Shown here piece by piece: positions 8,223 through 15,600 of a DNA stretch of 32,179 nucleotides; position 1 is the stretch's first letter, and each line of letters begins with the position of its first letter. The DNA is from a virus. Both the position numbers and the translations under genes were made by a program. The notes under the pieces were generated by a model. It was not told the DNA's origin, did no database searches, and was given only the letters and a program-made list of their open reading frames with translations. Location: positions 1 to 32,179 of the IMG/VR virus record IMGVR_UViG_3300026484_000010; one strand, given 5' to 3'.

Positions 8223-8464
8223 TGGAAACTAAAACTATAGCAGAAGAGTTATTAGGTAAAGTGTTTGCTTTATTTGAAGCTCCTGCAGCTCCTAATGGAG
8301 TAAATGTATCTAGTGATATGATTGCTGGAGTATTTTTACAAGGATTATTATCTTCTAAAGTTTATAAGTTTAAGGATTTAGAGACTAAGAAAGAAGATAT
8401 AGTAAAAGTATTAGAAGATATAAAGAAATGTAGTGAAGATACATTAAAGGAGTTACATGCTTAG
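8222..8464 (+). CDS. Small helical protein, unknown
   Basis: 80 residues, start overlapping the preceding stop (TAATG) with SD AAGGA. It is predicted mostly helical; a Pro/Ala segment (EAPAAPNGVNV) separates an N-terminal helix from the rest. The C-terminus is a Lys/Glu-rich helix (EDIVKVLEDIKKC). No family recognised. Confidence 0.6.
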   Translation: METKTIAEELLGKVFALFEAPAAPNGVNVSSDMIAGVFLQGLLSSKVYKFKDLETKKEDIVKVLEDIKKCSEDTLKELHA

Positions 8465-8714
8465 TATTAGACAAGGATTAGCTATAGATGCTAGGAAATT
8501 TGTAAATAATACAATTCCTACTCCTTTCTATGATGTAGAAGGCAATAAACATTTATTATTTAAGAATAAGGATTTTACAGGATATAAACAAACTGATAGT
8601 AATTCAGTATATGTTATTTGGAAACGTGTTAAAGGTTTATCAGTTACAGTACAGATACATCATAGAACTGTACGTAAATTAGAGGAATTGGGTTTAATAG
8701 AACCTAAAGGATAA
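8457..8714 (+). CDS. Small hypothetical protein, possible winged-helix end
   Basis: 85 residues, overlapping the previous gene by 8 bases; SD AAAGGAG. The end reads HHRTVRKLEELGLIEPKG, which looks like the recognition helix and wing of a winged-helix domain, but the earlier part does not support a complete one. Function unknown. Confidence 0.6.
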   Translation: MLSIRQGLAIDARKFVNNTIPTPFYDVEGNKHLLFKNKDFTGYKQTDSNSVYVIWKRVKGLSVTVQIHHRTVRKLEELGLIEPKG

Positions 8715-8717
8715 GAT

Positions 8718-9164
8718 ATGCTTTCAGATTTAAAACTGTTTAACGTAAGGTTTACAGCACAACAATTGGATACTGTAAATAAATTTGTACATAAGGTAAA
8801 TAAAGCTATACCCTTTAATCCTGATGTAGTAATGCTAAAGTTAGTAGAACTTCAAATCCCTATCGATAAGTATAATACATATGATCAGTATGTTTTTACT
8901 TTATCGTTAATACTCAAGAATGTATTTAAAGATGTTACTATAGGTAGAATTAAAGGTACGATAGTAGAAGGTAAAAGTTTATATCAACCTGGACTTTATA
9001 ACAGATGGTTAAAATCTTTAGAATTAGATTTAATTGAATATACTAATACTTTTATTAAAGTACCTACAATCTTAACTAAGAGTGCTAAAGAACCTGATCC
9101 TGTGGATTACTTAGTCAAAGATTATTTGAGGTTTATAGAAAATGATAATACAATCAACTCTTGA
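8718..9164 (+). CDS. Hypothetical protein
   Basis: 148 residues; SD AAAGGA eight bases upstream of the ATG. Mixed helices and strands with many Leu, Ile and Val; no Cys, no membrane segment and no recognised motif. It overlaps the next gene by 23 bases in another frame. Not recognised. Confidence 0.6.
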   Translation: MLSDLKLFNVRFTAQQLDTVNKFVHKVNKAIPFNPDVVMLKLVELQIPIDKYNTYDQYVFTLSLILKNVFKDVTIGRIKGTIVEGKSLYQPGLYNRWLKSLELDLIEYTNTFIKVPTILTKSAKEPDPVDYLVKDYLRFIENDNTINS

Positions 9165-9534
9165 AAATTATCAAAGTACTAGAGGTAAATTAGATTATTG
9201 GATACATTACAATTGTGGAGTATTCAAAACTAAGAGTAAATCTTGTCCGTTAAATGTCTTCAATAAAGAAGATCTTATATGGACATCTAAAGATGTACTT
9301 CCAGAACCTTTAAATAGTGAAATATTTTTAAATGATAAAGTAATTCATATTAAAGCTACTGATGAGTACTTTTTATTTCTTAATGGTTTCAATAAAGAAA
9401 TTGTAAGAAAATGGATAAAAACTCAAGTTAAAAATAAAGAATATTTAGATGATTATATAAAACACAATTATCAAACTACTTTAAATAGGTTAAGTAAATA
9501 TGACTTATTTGAATTAATAATGTATTATATATAA
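9142..9534 (+). CDS. Hypothetical protein
   Basis: 130 residues; start inside the end of the preceding gene, with only a weak SD (GAGG). Aromatic and lysine rich (LDYWIHYNCGVFKTKSKS). No recognised domain. The gene is followed by a short gap with a small hairpin, so it may be the last gene of its translational run. Confidence 0.55.
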   Translation: MIIQSTLENYQSTRGKLDYWIHYNCGVFKTKSKSCPLNVFNKEDLIWTSKDVLPEPLNSEIFLNDKVIHIKATDEYFLFLNGFNKEIVRKWIKTQVKNKEYLDDYIKHNYQTTLNRLSKYDLFELIMYYI

Positions 9535-9565
9535 GTAAATACTAACGAAAAAATTAAAGATTAGA

Positions 9566-9581
9566 TTTCCTAGTAAGGAAG
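9566..9581 (+). other. Small hairpin between two genes
   Basis: TTCCT-AGTA-AGGAA (9567-9580) is a perfect 5-bp inverted repeat with a four-base loop, extendable by one T-G pair. It lies between the stop at 9534 and the start at 9594, and the ribosome binding site AAAAGG follows it. No T-run follows, so it is not a typical intrinsic terminator; an mRNA-stability or processing element is possible. The 59-base gap holds nothing else I can name. Confidence 0.35.
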
Positions 9582-9593
9582 AAAAGGTGAAAA

Positions 9594-9977
9594 ATGAAAG
9601 AAATAAAAATTAAATATTACTATAAAAATATTTTCAGAGAGGAAATGAAAATTAAAATACTAGATATAGAATCAATAGAAGATTTAGATTTTAGCATTAC
9701 TAAACTTGAAAATTACCATTTAAAGTTACTCGGTAGATGTTTGTATACAGGTTTAAAAGATAAGAATGGAACTGAGATTTACGAGGGGGATATTGTTAAA
9801 ACAAATCAAATGCATGATAATTATTGCAAAATAGAGTTTTATGCAAATTCTTGGTGTTTTGATGTCCCTAATTCAGGAAGAGAAGGTTGGTGTGAAAGTA
9901 TTAGAACAGATGCTGAAATCGAAGTTATAGGAAATATATACGAAAATCCAGAATTATTAGGAGATAACGATGAATAA
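9594..9977 (+). CDS. YopX family protein
   Basis: 127 residues. The central block RCLYTGLKDKNGTEIYEGDI and the closing IEVIGNIYENPELL are the hallmark of YopX family phage/prophage proteins, small beta-barrels of unknown biochemical role. Here an N-terminal extension of about 45 residues (KIKYYYKNIFREEMKIKI) precedes the core. The start follows SD AAAAGGTG. It overlaps the next small gene by eight bases. Confidence 0.8.
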   Translation: MKEIKIKYYYKNIFREEMKIKILDIESIEDLDFSITKLENYHLKLLGRCLYTGLKDKNGTEIYEGDIVKTNQMHDNYCKIEFYANSWCFDVPNSGREGWCESIRTDAEIEVIGNIYENPELLGDNDE

Positions 9978-10131
9978 TGAATATGCAAACTGTAAATGGT
10001 GTGAACACTTAATGGGCGAAGAATGTGGTTATGACGGTAGAGAGATTTATACAGGAGAAGAAGCTATTGAGTGTAGTAACTTTTCTTTAAAAGAAGAGTT
10101 TGAAAAAGAATATGCAGAATGTGATAAATAA
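9970..10131 (+). CDS. Cysteine-rich mini-protein, likely zinc binding
   Basis: 53 residues, easily missed because of its size. SD AGGAG lies six bases ahead of ATG 9970 and the start overlaps the YopX gene. Cysteines: C8-x-x-C11 (CKWC), C19, C35, C51. The CxxC plus two spaced cysteines (C19, C35) is typical of a small zinc finger; the last part is acidic. It sits immediately upstream of thyX and ends ten bases before it, so the two are likely cotranslated. Function unknown. Confidence 0.65.
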   Translation: MNNEYANCKWCEHLMGEECGYDGREIYTGEEAIECSNFSLKEEFEKEYAECDK

Positions 10132-10141
10132 AGGAAAAAGA

Positions 10142-10579
10142 ATGAGTGTAAACTTATTATATGCAAGTCCTCTGTGGCTTATTAGTAACGGTATTAGACA
10201 AAGTCATGATACTACTGATAAAAATGATAGTTATTGGTTAGATGCAAGTATAACAGATTGTCCTTATTGTGGTTCTGATAATATAAAATTATCATCATTA
10301 AGTACATCTGGAAGTACTATGACAGGTTTATGTTTAGATTGTAAAGCTAATCTGCAAATGCATGTAGGAGAAAAGGATTATAACCTAATTAAAAGAGTAG
10401 GTTTTAAATTTAAACATGAAAGTGTTTTAGAGCATAGTCTTATTGTTTATGAATTTGAAGCAAGTAGAGCTTTACTACAAGAATTGAGTCGTTCAAGAAT
10501 AGGTGTATCATTAACAATAAAGAGTAGTCGTTATACTATTAAGAAAGATTTAATGAACGAGAAAAGTTTTCTTACTTGA
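10142..10579 (+). CDS. thyX: Flavin-dependent thymidylate synthase ThyX, N-terminal part (split gene)
   Basis: 145 residues from ATG 10142, preferred over ATG 10100 because AAAGGA lies six to seven bases upstream and orthologs start close to this point. Blocks present: NLLYASPLWLISNGIRQ, FKFKHESVLEH (H98) and the signature region R117-S-R119 followed by SSRYT (R130). ThyX methylates dUMP using FAD, NADPH and methylene-tetrahydrofolate. Two oddities: the usual His of RHR is Ser and I count eight rather than seven residues before the next Ser; and residues ~38-70 contain an extra CPYC...CLDC set (C40, C43, C64, C67), a probable zinc ribbon. The frame stops at TGA 10577 right after NEKSFLT; the C-terminal half continues after an HNH gene. 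Confidence 0.85.
   Translation: MSVNLLYASPLWLISNGIRQSHDTTDKNDSYWLDASITDCPYCGSDNIKLSSLSTSGSTMTGLCLDCKANLQMHVGEKDYNLIKRVGFKFKHESVLEHSLIVYEFEASRALLQELSRSRIGVSLTIKSSRYTIKKDLMNEKSFLT
10513..10528 (+). repeat. Direct repeat, copy 1 (copy 2 at 11232-11247)
   Basis: AACAATAAAGAGTAGT here and AACAATAAAAAGTAGT at 11232-11247 match at 15 of 16 bases. Both are in the ThyX reading frame and encode TIKSS, part of the ThyX signature region. They bracket the stop of the N-terminal part and the whole HNH gene. A duplication made when the endonuclease gene entered is the simplest explanation; chance in AT-rich DNA is possible but less likely given the shared frame and meaning. Confidence 0.55.
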
Positions 10580-10604
10580 TTTATGTATCCTATTCTGTTA
10601 TAAT
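10576..10604 (+). promoter_or_regulatory. Near-consensus sigma70 promoter for the HNH gene
   Basis: TTGATT (10576-10581), a 17-base spacer, then TATAAT (10599-10604): the -10 is perfect, the -35 matches four of six and the spacing is ideal. Transcription would start near 10611, downstream of the left arm of the hairpin at 10588-10599, and 30-40 bases before the HNH ATG. The -35 overlaps the stop codon of the ThyX N-terminal part. Confidence 0.65.
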
Positions 10605-10641
10605 CAGTTCTTGATTTACAAGAAAATAAAACAGAATAGGA
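10588..10641 (+). promoter_or_regulatory. RNA hairpin that can hide the HNH ribosome binding site
   Basis: TCCTATTCTGTT (10588-10599) is a perfect 12-bp complement of AACAGAATAGGA (10630-10641). The right arm contains the AGGA of the SD AGGAG (10638-10642) for ATG 10649. Inside the loop is a second hairpin, TTCTTG/CAAGAA (10608-10613 with 10619-10624). mRNA coming from upstream would fold and block the SD; mRNA from the internal promoter lacks the left arm and would leave it free. This is the logic known for intron endonuclease genes of T4. Confidence 0.6.
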
Positions 10642-10648
10642 GTATAAA

Positions 10649-11239
10649 ATGGTTAAATGTTTATGTAGATTAAACTATCTTGGTTATAACTTTAATTGCA
10701 GGTACTACACTAACGAGAAAGGTGAAGTATTTATTGCTGTTAATTCAAAAAACGGGAGAGTAAAGAAACATCAAAGAATTAAATCTTTTATAAATAAATA
10801 CGGCTATATTGAATACGTATTATTAGACAAATACAAGAAAAGGCAACATATTCAGGCACACAGAATAGTTGCTGGTATTTTTTTAAAAAAGTTATATTCA
10901 GAAAAAAGATGGCAAGTTAACCATATAGACGGAAATAAAACTAATAATAAGATATCTAATTTAGAATGGGTAACACCTTCAGAAAATGAAAAACATTCAT
11001 ATAAACAATTAGGTAAACAATCTTGGAATAAAAATAAAAAATTACCGTCATTATATAAGTATAGAGGAAAAATAAGAAAAGTCGCACAGTACGATATATA
11101 TGGAAATTTAATTAAAATTTGGTTTAACCCAAAAGAAGCTGAAATTGTTGGAGGGTTCAATGTAAAACAAATAAGTGCTGTGTGTAATAAAAGACAAAAA
11201 ACTCATAAAGGATATGTATGGAGTTATGTAGAACAATAA
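10649..11239 (+). CDS. HNH homing endonuclease (NUMOD-type)
   Basis: 196 residues. Core: H71 in AHRIVAGIFL, N91-H92-I-D in VNHIDGNKTNN, N104 in SNLEWVTP, and H116 in SENEKHSY, the HNH_3 type nuclease signature. An N-terminal part (~19-60) has the NUMOD4-like Y-x-x-N-x-x-G-x-V pattern, and the C-terminal ~144-196 (VAQYDIYGNLIKIW, then a helix, then KGYVWSY) is a NUMOD1-like DNA-binding unit. It would cut a specific site, most likely the uninterrupted thyX gene, and spread by repair. The end overlaps the next ThyX part by 22 bases. Only 69 bases separate it from the N-terminal ThyX frame. Confidence 0.9.
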   Translation: MVKCLCRLNYLGYNFNCRYYTNEKGEVFIAVNSKNGRVKKHQRIKSFINKYGYIEYVLLDKYKKRQHIQAHRIVAGIFLKKLYSEKRWQVNHIDGNKTNNKISNLEWVTPSENEKHSYKQLGKQSWNKNKKLPSLYKYRGKIRKVAQYDIYGNLIKIWFNPKEAEIVGGFNVKQISAVCNKRQKTHKGYVWSYVEQ

Positions 11240-11670
11240 AAAGTAGTTATGGAGTAATACCAAAAGAAAATGTTAAAAAGGCTATGAAATACGTTTACTT
11301 AACAGGAAATGATAATGTTGATTATAAAATTATAGAATCGCTTGAAAATTTAAGACAACTTGTTCAAGAAGGTACGTCTAATGATATAGCTAAGTATGCT
11401 TTACCTGAAGCTTTTAAATTTAAAGGACAAGTTAGTTTTAACTTAAGAAGTCTTATGCATTTATTAACATTAAGATTACCTAAAGATGCATTACTAGAAT
11501 TTAGACTTTTAGCGTTAGAGATGTTATCAGTATTACCAGAAGATTATAAAAACCTACTTAGACAGAATGAACAAATAAAAGAATTAGAAACTTCACTACG
11601 TATGCAATTAGCAGGTTTGATAGACAATCTACCTAAAATACATACTACAGAAACAGATAGAATTAACTAA
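11218..11670 (+). CDS. thyX: Flavin-dependent thymidylate synthase ThyX, C-terminal part (split gene)
   Basis: 150 residues. KAMKYVYLTGNDNVDYKIIESLENL and FNLRSLMHLLTLRLP, then E94-x-R96 (LLEFRLLALEML), form the C-terminal half of ThyX, including the region that binds dUMP and flavin in the tetramer. The match begins about where the N-terminal part stops (…NEKSFLT then …PKENVKKAM), so little or nothing is lost. ATG 11218 lies inside the HNH gene with AAAGGA five bases upstream, so it can be made as a separate chain; its first ten residues (MELCRTIKSS) would be extra. A functional two-chain ThyX or a spliced mRNA are both possible; two chains seem likelier. Confidence 0.8.
   Translation: MELCRTIKSSYGVIPKENVKKAMKYVYLTGNDNVDYKIIESLENLRQLVQEGTSNDIAKYALPEAFKFKGQVSFNLRSLMHLLTLRLPKDALLEFRLLALEMLSVLPEDYKNLLRQNEQIKELETSLRMQLAGLIDNLPKIHTTETDRIN
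11232..11247 (+). repeat. Direct repeat, copy 2 (copy 1 at 10513-10528)
   Basis: Second copy of the 16-base TIKSS-coding repeat, differing at one base. It spans the stop codon of the HNH gene (11237-11239) and lies in frame with the C-terminal ThyX part. It marks the probable right edge of the inserted endonuclease segment. Confidence 0.5.
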
Positions 11671-11680
11671 AGGAGGTTAT

Positions 11681-12046
11681 ATGAAGTTAAAACATTTTAA
11701 ACTAGAAGAGTTTATTTGTCCTTGTTGTGGACAATGTGATATGAATGAAGAGTTTTTGAAAAGATTAGATAAAGCTAGAGAAATTGCAGGAGTACCTTTC
11801 CATATCAATAGTGGATATAGATGTAAAGAACATAATAAGTCTGTAGGAGGTTCTCCTAACTCATCACATCTAAAAGGTTTAGCTGTAGATGTTAGAACTA
11901 CTACTATAAAAAATAGATATGCTATTTTAAAAGCTTTATTGTCTGTAGGGTTTAGTAGGTTTGGTATTGGAAAAAGCTTTATCCATGTAGATATCGATAA
12001 AGATAAAACACAAAACATTATATGGGATTATTATGAAAAACATTGA
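11681..12046 (+). CDS. M15 family peptidase, probable endolysin
   Basis: 121 residues. Zinc ligands and catalytic residues of the M15A family are visible: SGYRCKEHNKSVGG, then SSH63LKGLAVD70V (H-x6-D) and FIH102VD104. Such enzymes cut peptide bonds in the peptidoglycan stem or cross-bridge and serve as phage endolysins; alternatively a virion peptidase. No signal peptide or membrane anchor is present, so a holin is needed to reach the wall. Four N-terminal cysteines (CPCCGQC) are unusual additions, perhaps a second metal site. It has the strongest ribosome binding site in the region, AAAGGAGG. Confidence 0.88.
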   Translation: MKLKHFKLEEFICPCCGQCDMNEEFLKRLDKAREIAGVPFHINSGYRCKEHNKSVGGSPNSSHLKGLAVDVRTTTIKNRYAILKALLSVGFSRFGIGKSFIHVDIDKDKTQNIIWDYYEKH

Positions 12047-12320
12047 TTTTGAATACCATTATGCTACCTCTGATGAGGTGTATGATGCTATATATCAAAC
12101 AGATGAAGCATATGAAATATTCTCATATATGCTTTTAAAAGGATTAGAAACAGTTACTGTAGAATATGGTATACCTAAATTCTATGATAATGGATCTGAT
12201 TATGTACTTGAAACTAAAGGTATACTATACATTAGTTTAGATGATATTGCTGAAGAATGTGATATTGTTGAATTACTTAGACAGTTTATTAAAGATAAAC
12301 GTTGTAAATTAAAGGAGTAA
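12033..12320 (+). CDS. Hypothetical acidic protein in lysis block
   Basis: 95 residues, overlapping the peptidase end by 14 bases, with weak SD, so probably coupled. Highly acidic N-terminal part (DEVYDAIYQTDEAYEIF) and basic tail (KDKRCKLKE). No membrane segment or signal peptide, so it is not an obvious spanin. Not recognised. Confidence 0.6.
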   Translation: MKNIDFEYHYATSDEVYDAIYQTDEAYEIFSYMLLKGLETVTVEYGIPKFYDNGSDYVLETKGILYISLDDIAEECDIVELLRQFIKDKRCKLKE

Positions 12321-12321
12321 T

Positions 12322-12519
12322 ATGAAACTAAAAGAATTACAGAATAAGATTACAGAGATCTCTAATTACATTATGAAATTAGAAGATAAACTTAAAAATA
12401 AATATGCTCATACACCAGCTATAGCTTATGAGATTAGGTTAGATATTGATAACTGTACTAAAGAGCTAGTAAAACTAAGAGGGGAATTTGAGGAGTTAAT
12501 GGAGAAAAGTAGTGAGTAA
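12322..12519 (+). CDS. Small coiled-coil protein
   Basis: 65 residues, SD AAAGGAG, starting one base after the previous stop. Nearly all of it reads as two amphipathic helices (LKELQNKITEISNYIMKLE and CTKELVKLRGEFEELMEK). No membrane segment. It overlaps the start of the small membrane protein that follows. Role unknown; location suggests a link to lysis. Confidence 0.6.
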   Translation: MKLKELQNKITEISNYIMKLEDKLKNKYAHTPAIAYEIRLDIDNCTKELVKLRGEFEELMEKSSE

Positions 12520-12676
12520 ATTATTTACATTACTCAAAGCTATATTTATTACCGTATTTATAATGGTAGTACTTATAGTTACATTTTATTCTTCTTATCT
12601 ACTTCTACCTATTTCTATAGCAGCAATCATATTTACAGTTACTTATATATCACTAAAAGAATCCTCTTACTATTAA
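12512..12676 (+). CDS. 54-residue two-helix membrane protein from a GTG start, candidate holin
   Basis: GTG 12512 has GGAG seven bases upstream and overlaps the previous gene by eight bases. The product has two hydrophobic helices, about residues 8-26 (LKAIFITVFIMVVLIVTF) and 29-48, with a short turn and a hydrophilic end (KESSYY). Two-helix small proteins just downstream of an endolysin are often holins, so this is my inference. The last codons run into the hairpin that ends both convergent operons, and its stop overlaps that of the polymerase gene on the other strand. Confidence 0.55.
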   Translation: MSKLFTLLKAIFITVFIMVVLIVTFYSSYLLLPISIAAIIFTVTYISLKESSYY

Positions 12677-12684
12677 AGAGGGTT
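12660..12684. terminator. Hairpin between convergent gene blocks
   Basis: AATCCTCTT (12660-12668) pairs with AAGAGGGTT (12676-12684): nine pairs including one T-G, loop of seven bases. On the leftward strand it is followed by CTTTT, so it can end the late transcript just after the 2140-residue gene; on the rightward strand the following bases are only mildly T-rich. Both stop codons of the facing genes lie in the loop or at its edge. Confidence 0.6.
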
Positions 12685-15600
12685 CAATTTAGTTGGTATA
12701 ACTGCATTTATATTTACTAAATCGAATGGATTATTTATAAGTTCGTATTTACTAAATATATTACTATTAAATATAGATTGATCTTCTATATCTAAAGCGT
12801 TATAAGCAATCTCTCCTATACCAAACGATAATAATCTACTTTTTACCATATTATAAACTACTTTTTGTATTCTCATCCAGTAAGCTGGAAACATTAAAAT
12901 ACCATAGTCAGATAAAACTTTTATTTCTATAGGCATCTCTTCTTTATAGTCAGGAAATGCTTGTATAACTTTAACTACTGCTTCTTTATGACTTACTCCT
13001 ATATCTCTTAAATGTCTATAGTAAGTTTCTTTAGCTACGATATCTGATAAGTCATTCATCATTACACCTGTTTTTACAATCTCTGATTTAGGAGACAATA
13101 AGAATTGTTGTACATAAGATACTACATCATCTTCTTTCTTATACTTAGCTATATGTTCCATAGCAGTTTTTAATCTCTCTTCAAATACTTTAGTATTTTC
13201 AAATTTACCTAAAGGTTTAGCTATTCCTCCTAATACTTTCTCTAAATCATAACCAAGCTTAGCTAATTTCATTATACCTTTAGCAACTAAAGTATTATTA
13301 CCATTCTTATCTAATAATAACTTTTGTAGTACTGTTTCAATATCTGCTTGTAATCCTGATATAGTTTCTGTATATGAGTTATTGATTACATCTGAACTAA
13401 TAGAGTTAATAAACCCATTCTTAACTGCATTAGCCATAGGATGATTATCAAATCTATCTCTAGCTTCTAAATATTCTTTTTCTGCTTTTCTAATCTCTTC
13501 TGTAGTAAATCCACTAGACTCTTTTAATATATTATACTTATATCTTTTAAGTACCATATCTAACCTTACTTCATCTAATGTTCCCATCTCTTTCATAATT
13601 CTATGACCATATTGAGCTATCTTAGTTACAGGTACTCCCATAGTCGCTAAATACTCATTATTAGAAATAATATCAGCTCCAATCTTTTTAGGATTAGCTA
13701 TAACCATACCTAACTTAGCACTAGATACTATATGTTTAAATACTTTACTAGCAATTCTTAATTTCTCAGATTTAAAAATACTATCTTGTCTTTCTCCTAA
13801 CAACCAATAACTTACATCTTTTCTAACTAACGTTACATTTTCATTAAAGTTCTGTACATTAGATAGTACTTTAGGTTTAAGAATATATTTTTGTTTTACT
13901 TCTTTAGGTAAATCCTCATAATGTAAATCTGTACCTAATTTTATAAAGTATGGATGATCTACATCTTGTGCTTTAATTAGATTTAATAAAGTATTAAGTT
14001 TAGGATCACTAAGAGAATCTATCTTCATAGTTAAAGATTCCTCTAATAGCCTATCCCTGATAACTATAGTGTCATTAGCTACTGCCATATGTTGTGTAGA
14101 TCTAATAACTACATCTTTAGCATCAGTCATATAACCTAAAGTATTCTCTTCCTCTTCTGTTAGTACTATCTTGAATTTTCTTTCTTTTTTAGATTCTCTA
14201 TTTATCGTAACTACATTATTAGCTTCTAGATTATGTTTATATTTCATTATGATATGATCTGGTACATAAATATCTTGTTGATTATACCTAACATCTGTTC
14301 CAATACCTTTAGTAGTTACATCATCATAAACTTTTCTGTATATAATCCCTATAGTAGTATCTGTAGGTTTTCTTAACACCTTCCATCCATTCTCTTCAAT
14401 TAAATCATAATTACTTAATTCATCTTTAGTTATAACTTTAGTTTCTATTTTCTCTTTAGCTATTTTTCTGTTAAATGTCTGATGTACATATCTTAACGAT
14501 TTAGTATTACCTTTATTGTTATGCACTTTATGTGTATAAGATCTTAAAGCTAATACATTATCAGATAATATATTTTTTAAATCTTTATGTTCTAATAACT
14601 GTTTTACGTTATCAGTAGTAATTTTCTCTTTCTCTGCTAATTTCTTAATACTTAATAGTGTAACTACTGCTTCTGCATTATGGTTATCACCAAATATTTC
14701 ATATGTGTTATATACTAAGTTTTTACCTACTTTCTTATTTACTACTACCTCAGCTATTTCATCTAATAATCCAAATTCTCTTTTACTAAAGTCGTTAGAG
14801 TACATATTTAAAGCTTTCTCTATAGACTTATTTCTAACATTTACAGGTAAATCGTAGTAACTATGTAAAGGTACTTTACTAACTACTTTATCTAATAAAC
14901 TCTTTTCTTCTTTAGTTAAGTTTTTAGTAGCTTCTTCAAACCTAACCATACCTTCATCAATCATTCTACTACTATCTTCTATAATATTCTGATATAGAGA
15001 TAATAGTTCATTTTTAGTTTTGCTATCAGCTAAAGGTTTGATATTAGTATAATGTAATATTTTTTGTAAAGGAGTATTTTCTTCATACAACTCCATTACC
15101 TTATCGAAAGCTGTAGCATATACAGGAAACTTACTTTTAAGTTTCTTATGTATCTCTTTTAAAACTTTAACACTTAGTGCTTCTCCTTTATCTACAAAAG
15201 CAGCTCTAATAGCTTCATTTGCTCTAATAAGAGTAGCTTGTTCTATTCTATCATCTACCCTCTTTTCTGGTGTGTAGTTCTGATGATCATCCTTATAGAT
15301 TTCATCTACTTTCTTGTTTTTATACATAACATTACCATTAGATGTTTTAGAGTTTATAGCTCTATGTAGAAACCCTTTATTTATAGTAGATGATATAGAT
15401 TTAGCTAATAAATCAGGATCAAGATTAAATACTACTTCTCCATCTTTAGTTTTAAATGTTATATCTTTTTTGTACTTACTACTTTCAGTATAGTTTTTAA
15501 AATCTCCTCTCATAAAAGCTTTTAATACTGCTTTTAATCTAAATGCAATATTAGCTAAATGGGCTATAAGTCTATCTCCTAATCTTTTCTTATTACTCTT

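Noticed and set aside
10852-11160. Leftward open frame inside the HNH gene
   Set aside because: Antisense shadow of the HNH gene; composition has no family signal and there is no SD in a gene-like context.
10577-11250. Group I self-splicing intron carrying the HNH gene
   Set aside because: Only about 70 non-coding bases lie left of the endonuclease gene and almost none on the right, too little for the usual P3-P9 core unless it overlaps the gene; no core motif was recognised, and the C-terminal ThyX part has its own start and SD. Kept as an alternative to test.
11677-12018. Leftward open frame across the endolysin gene
   Set aside because: It is the reverse of a gene with intact M15 catalytic residues; the apparent protein is an artefact of AT-rich antisense sequence.
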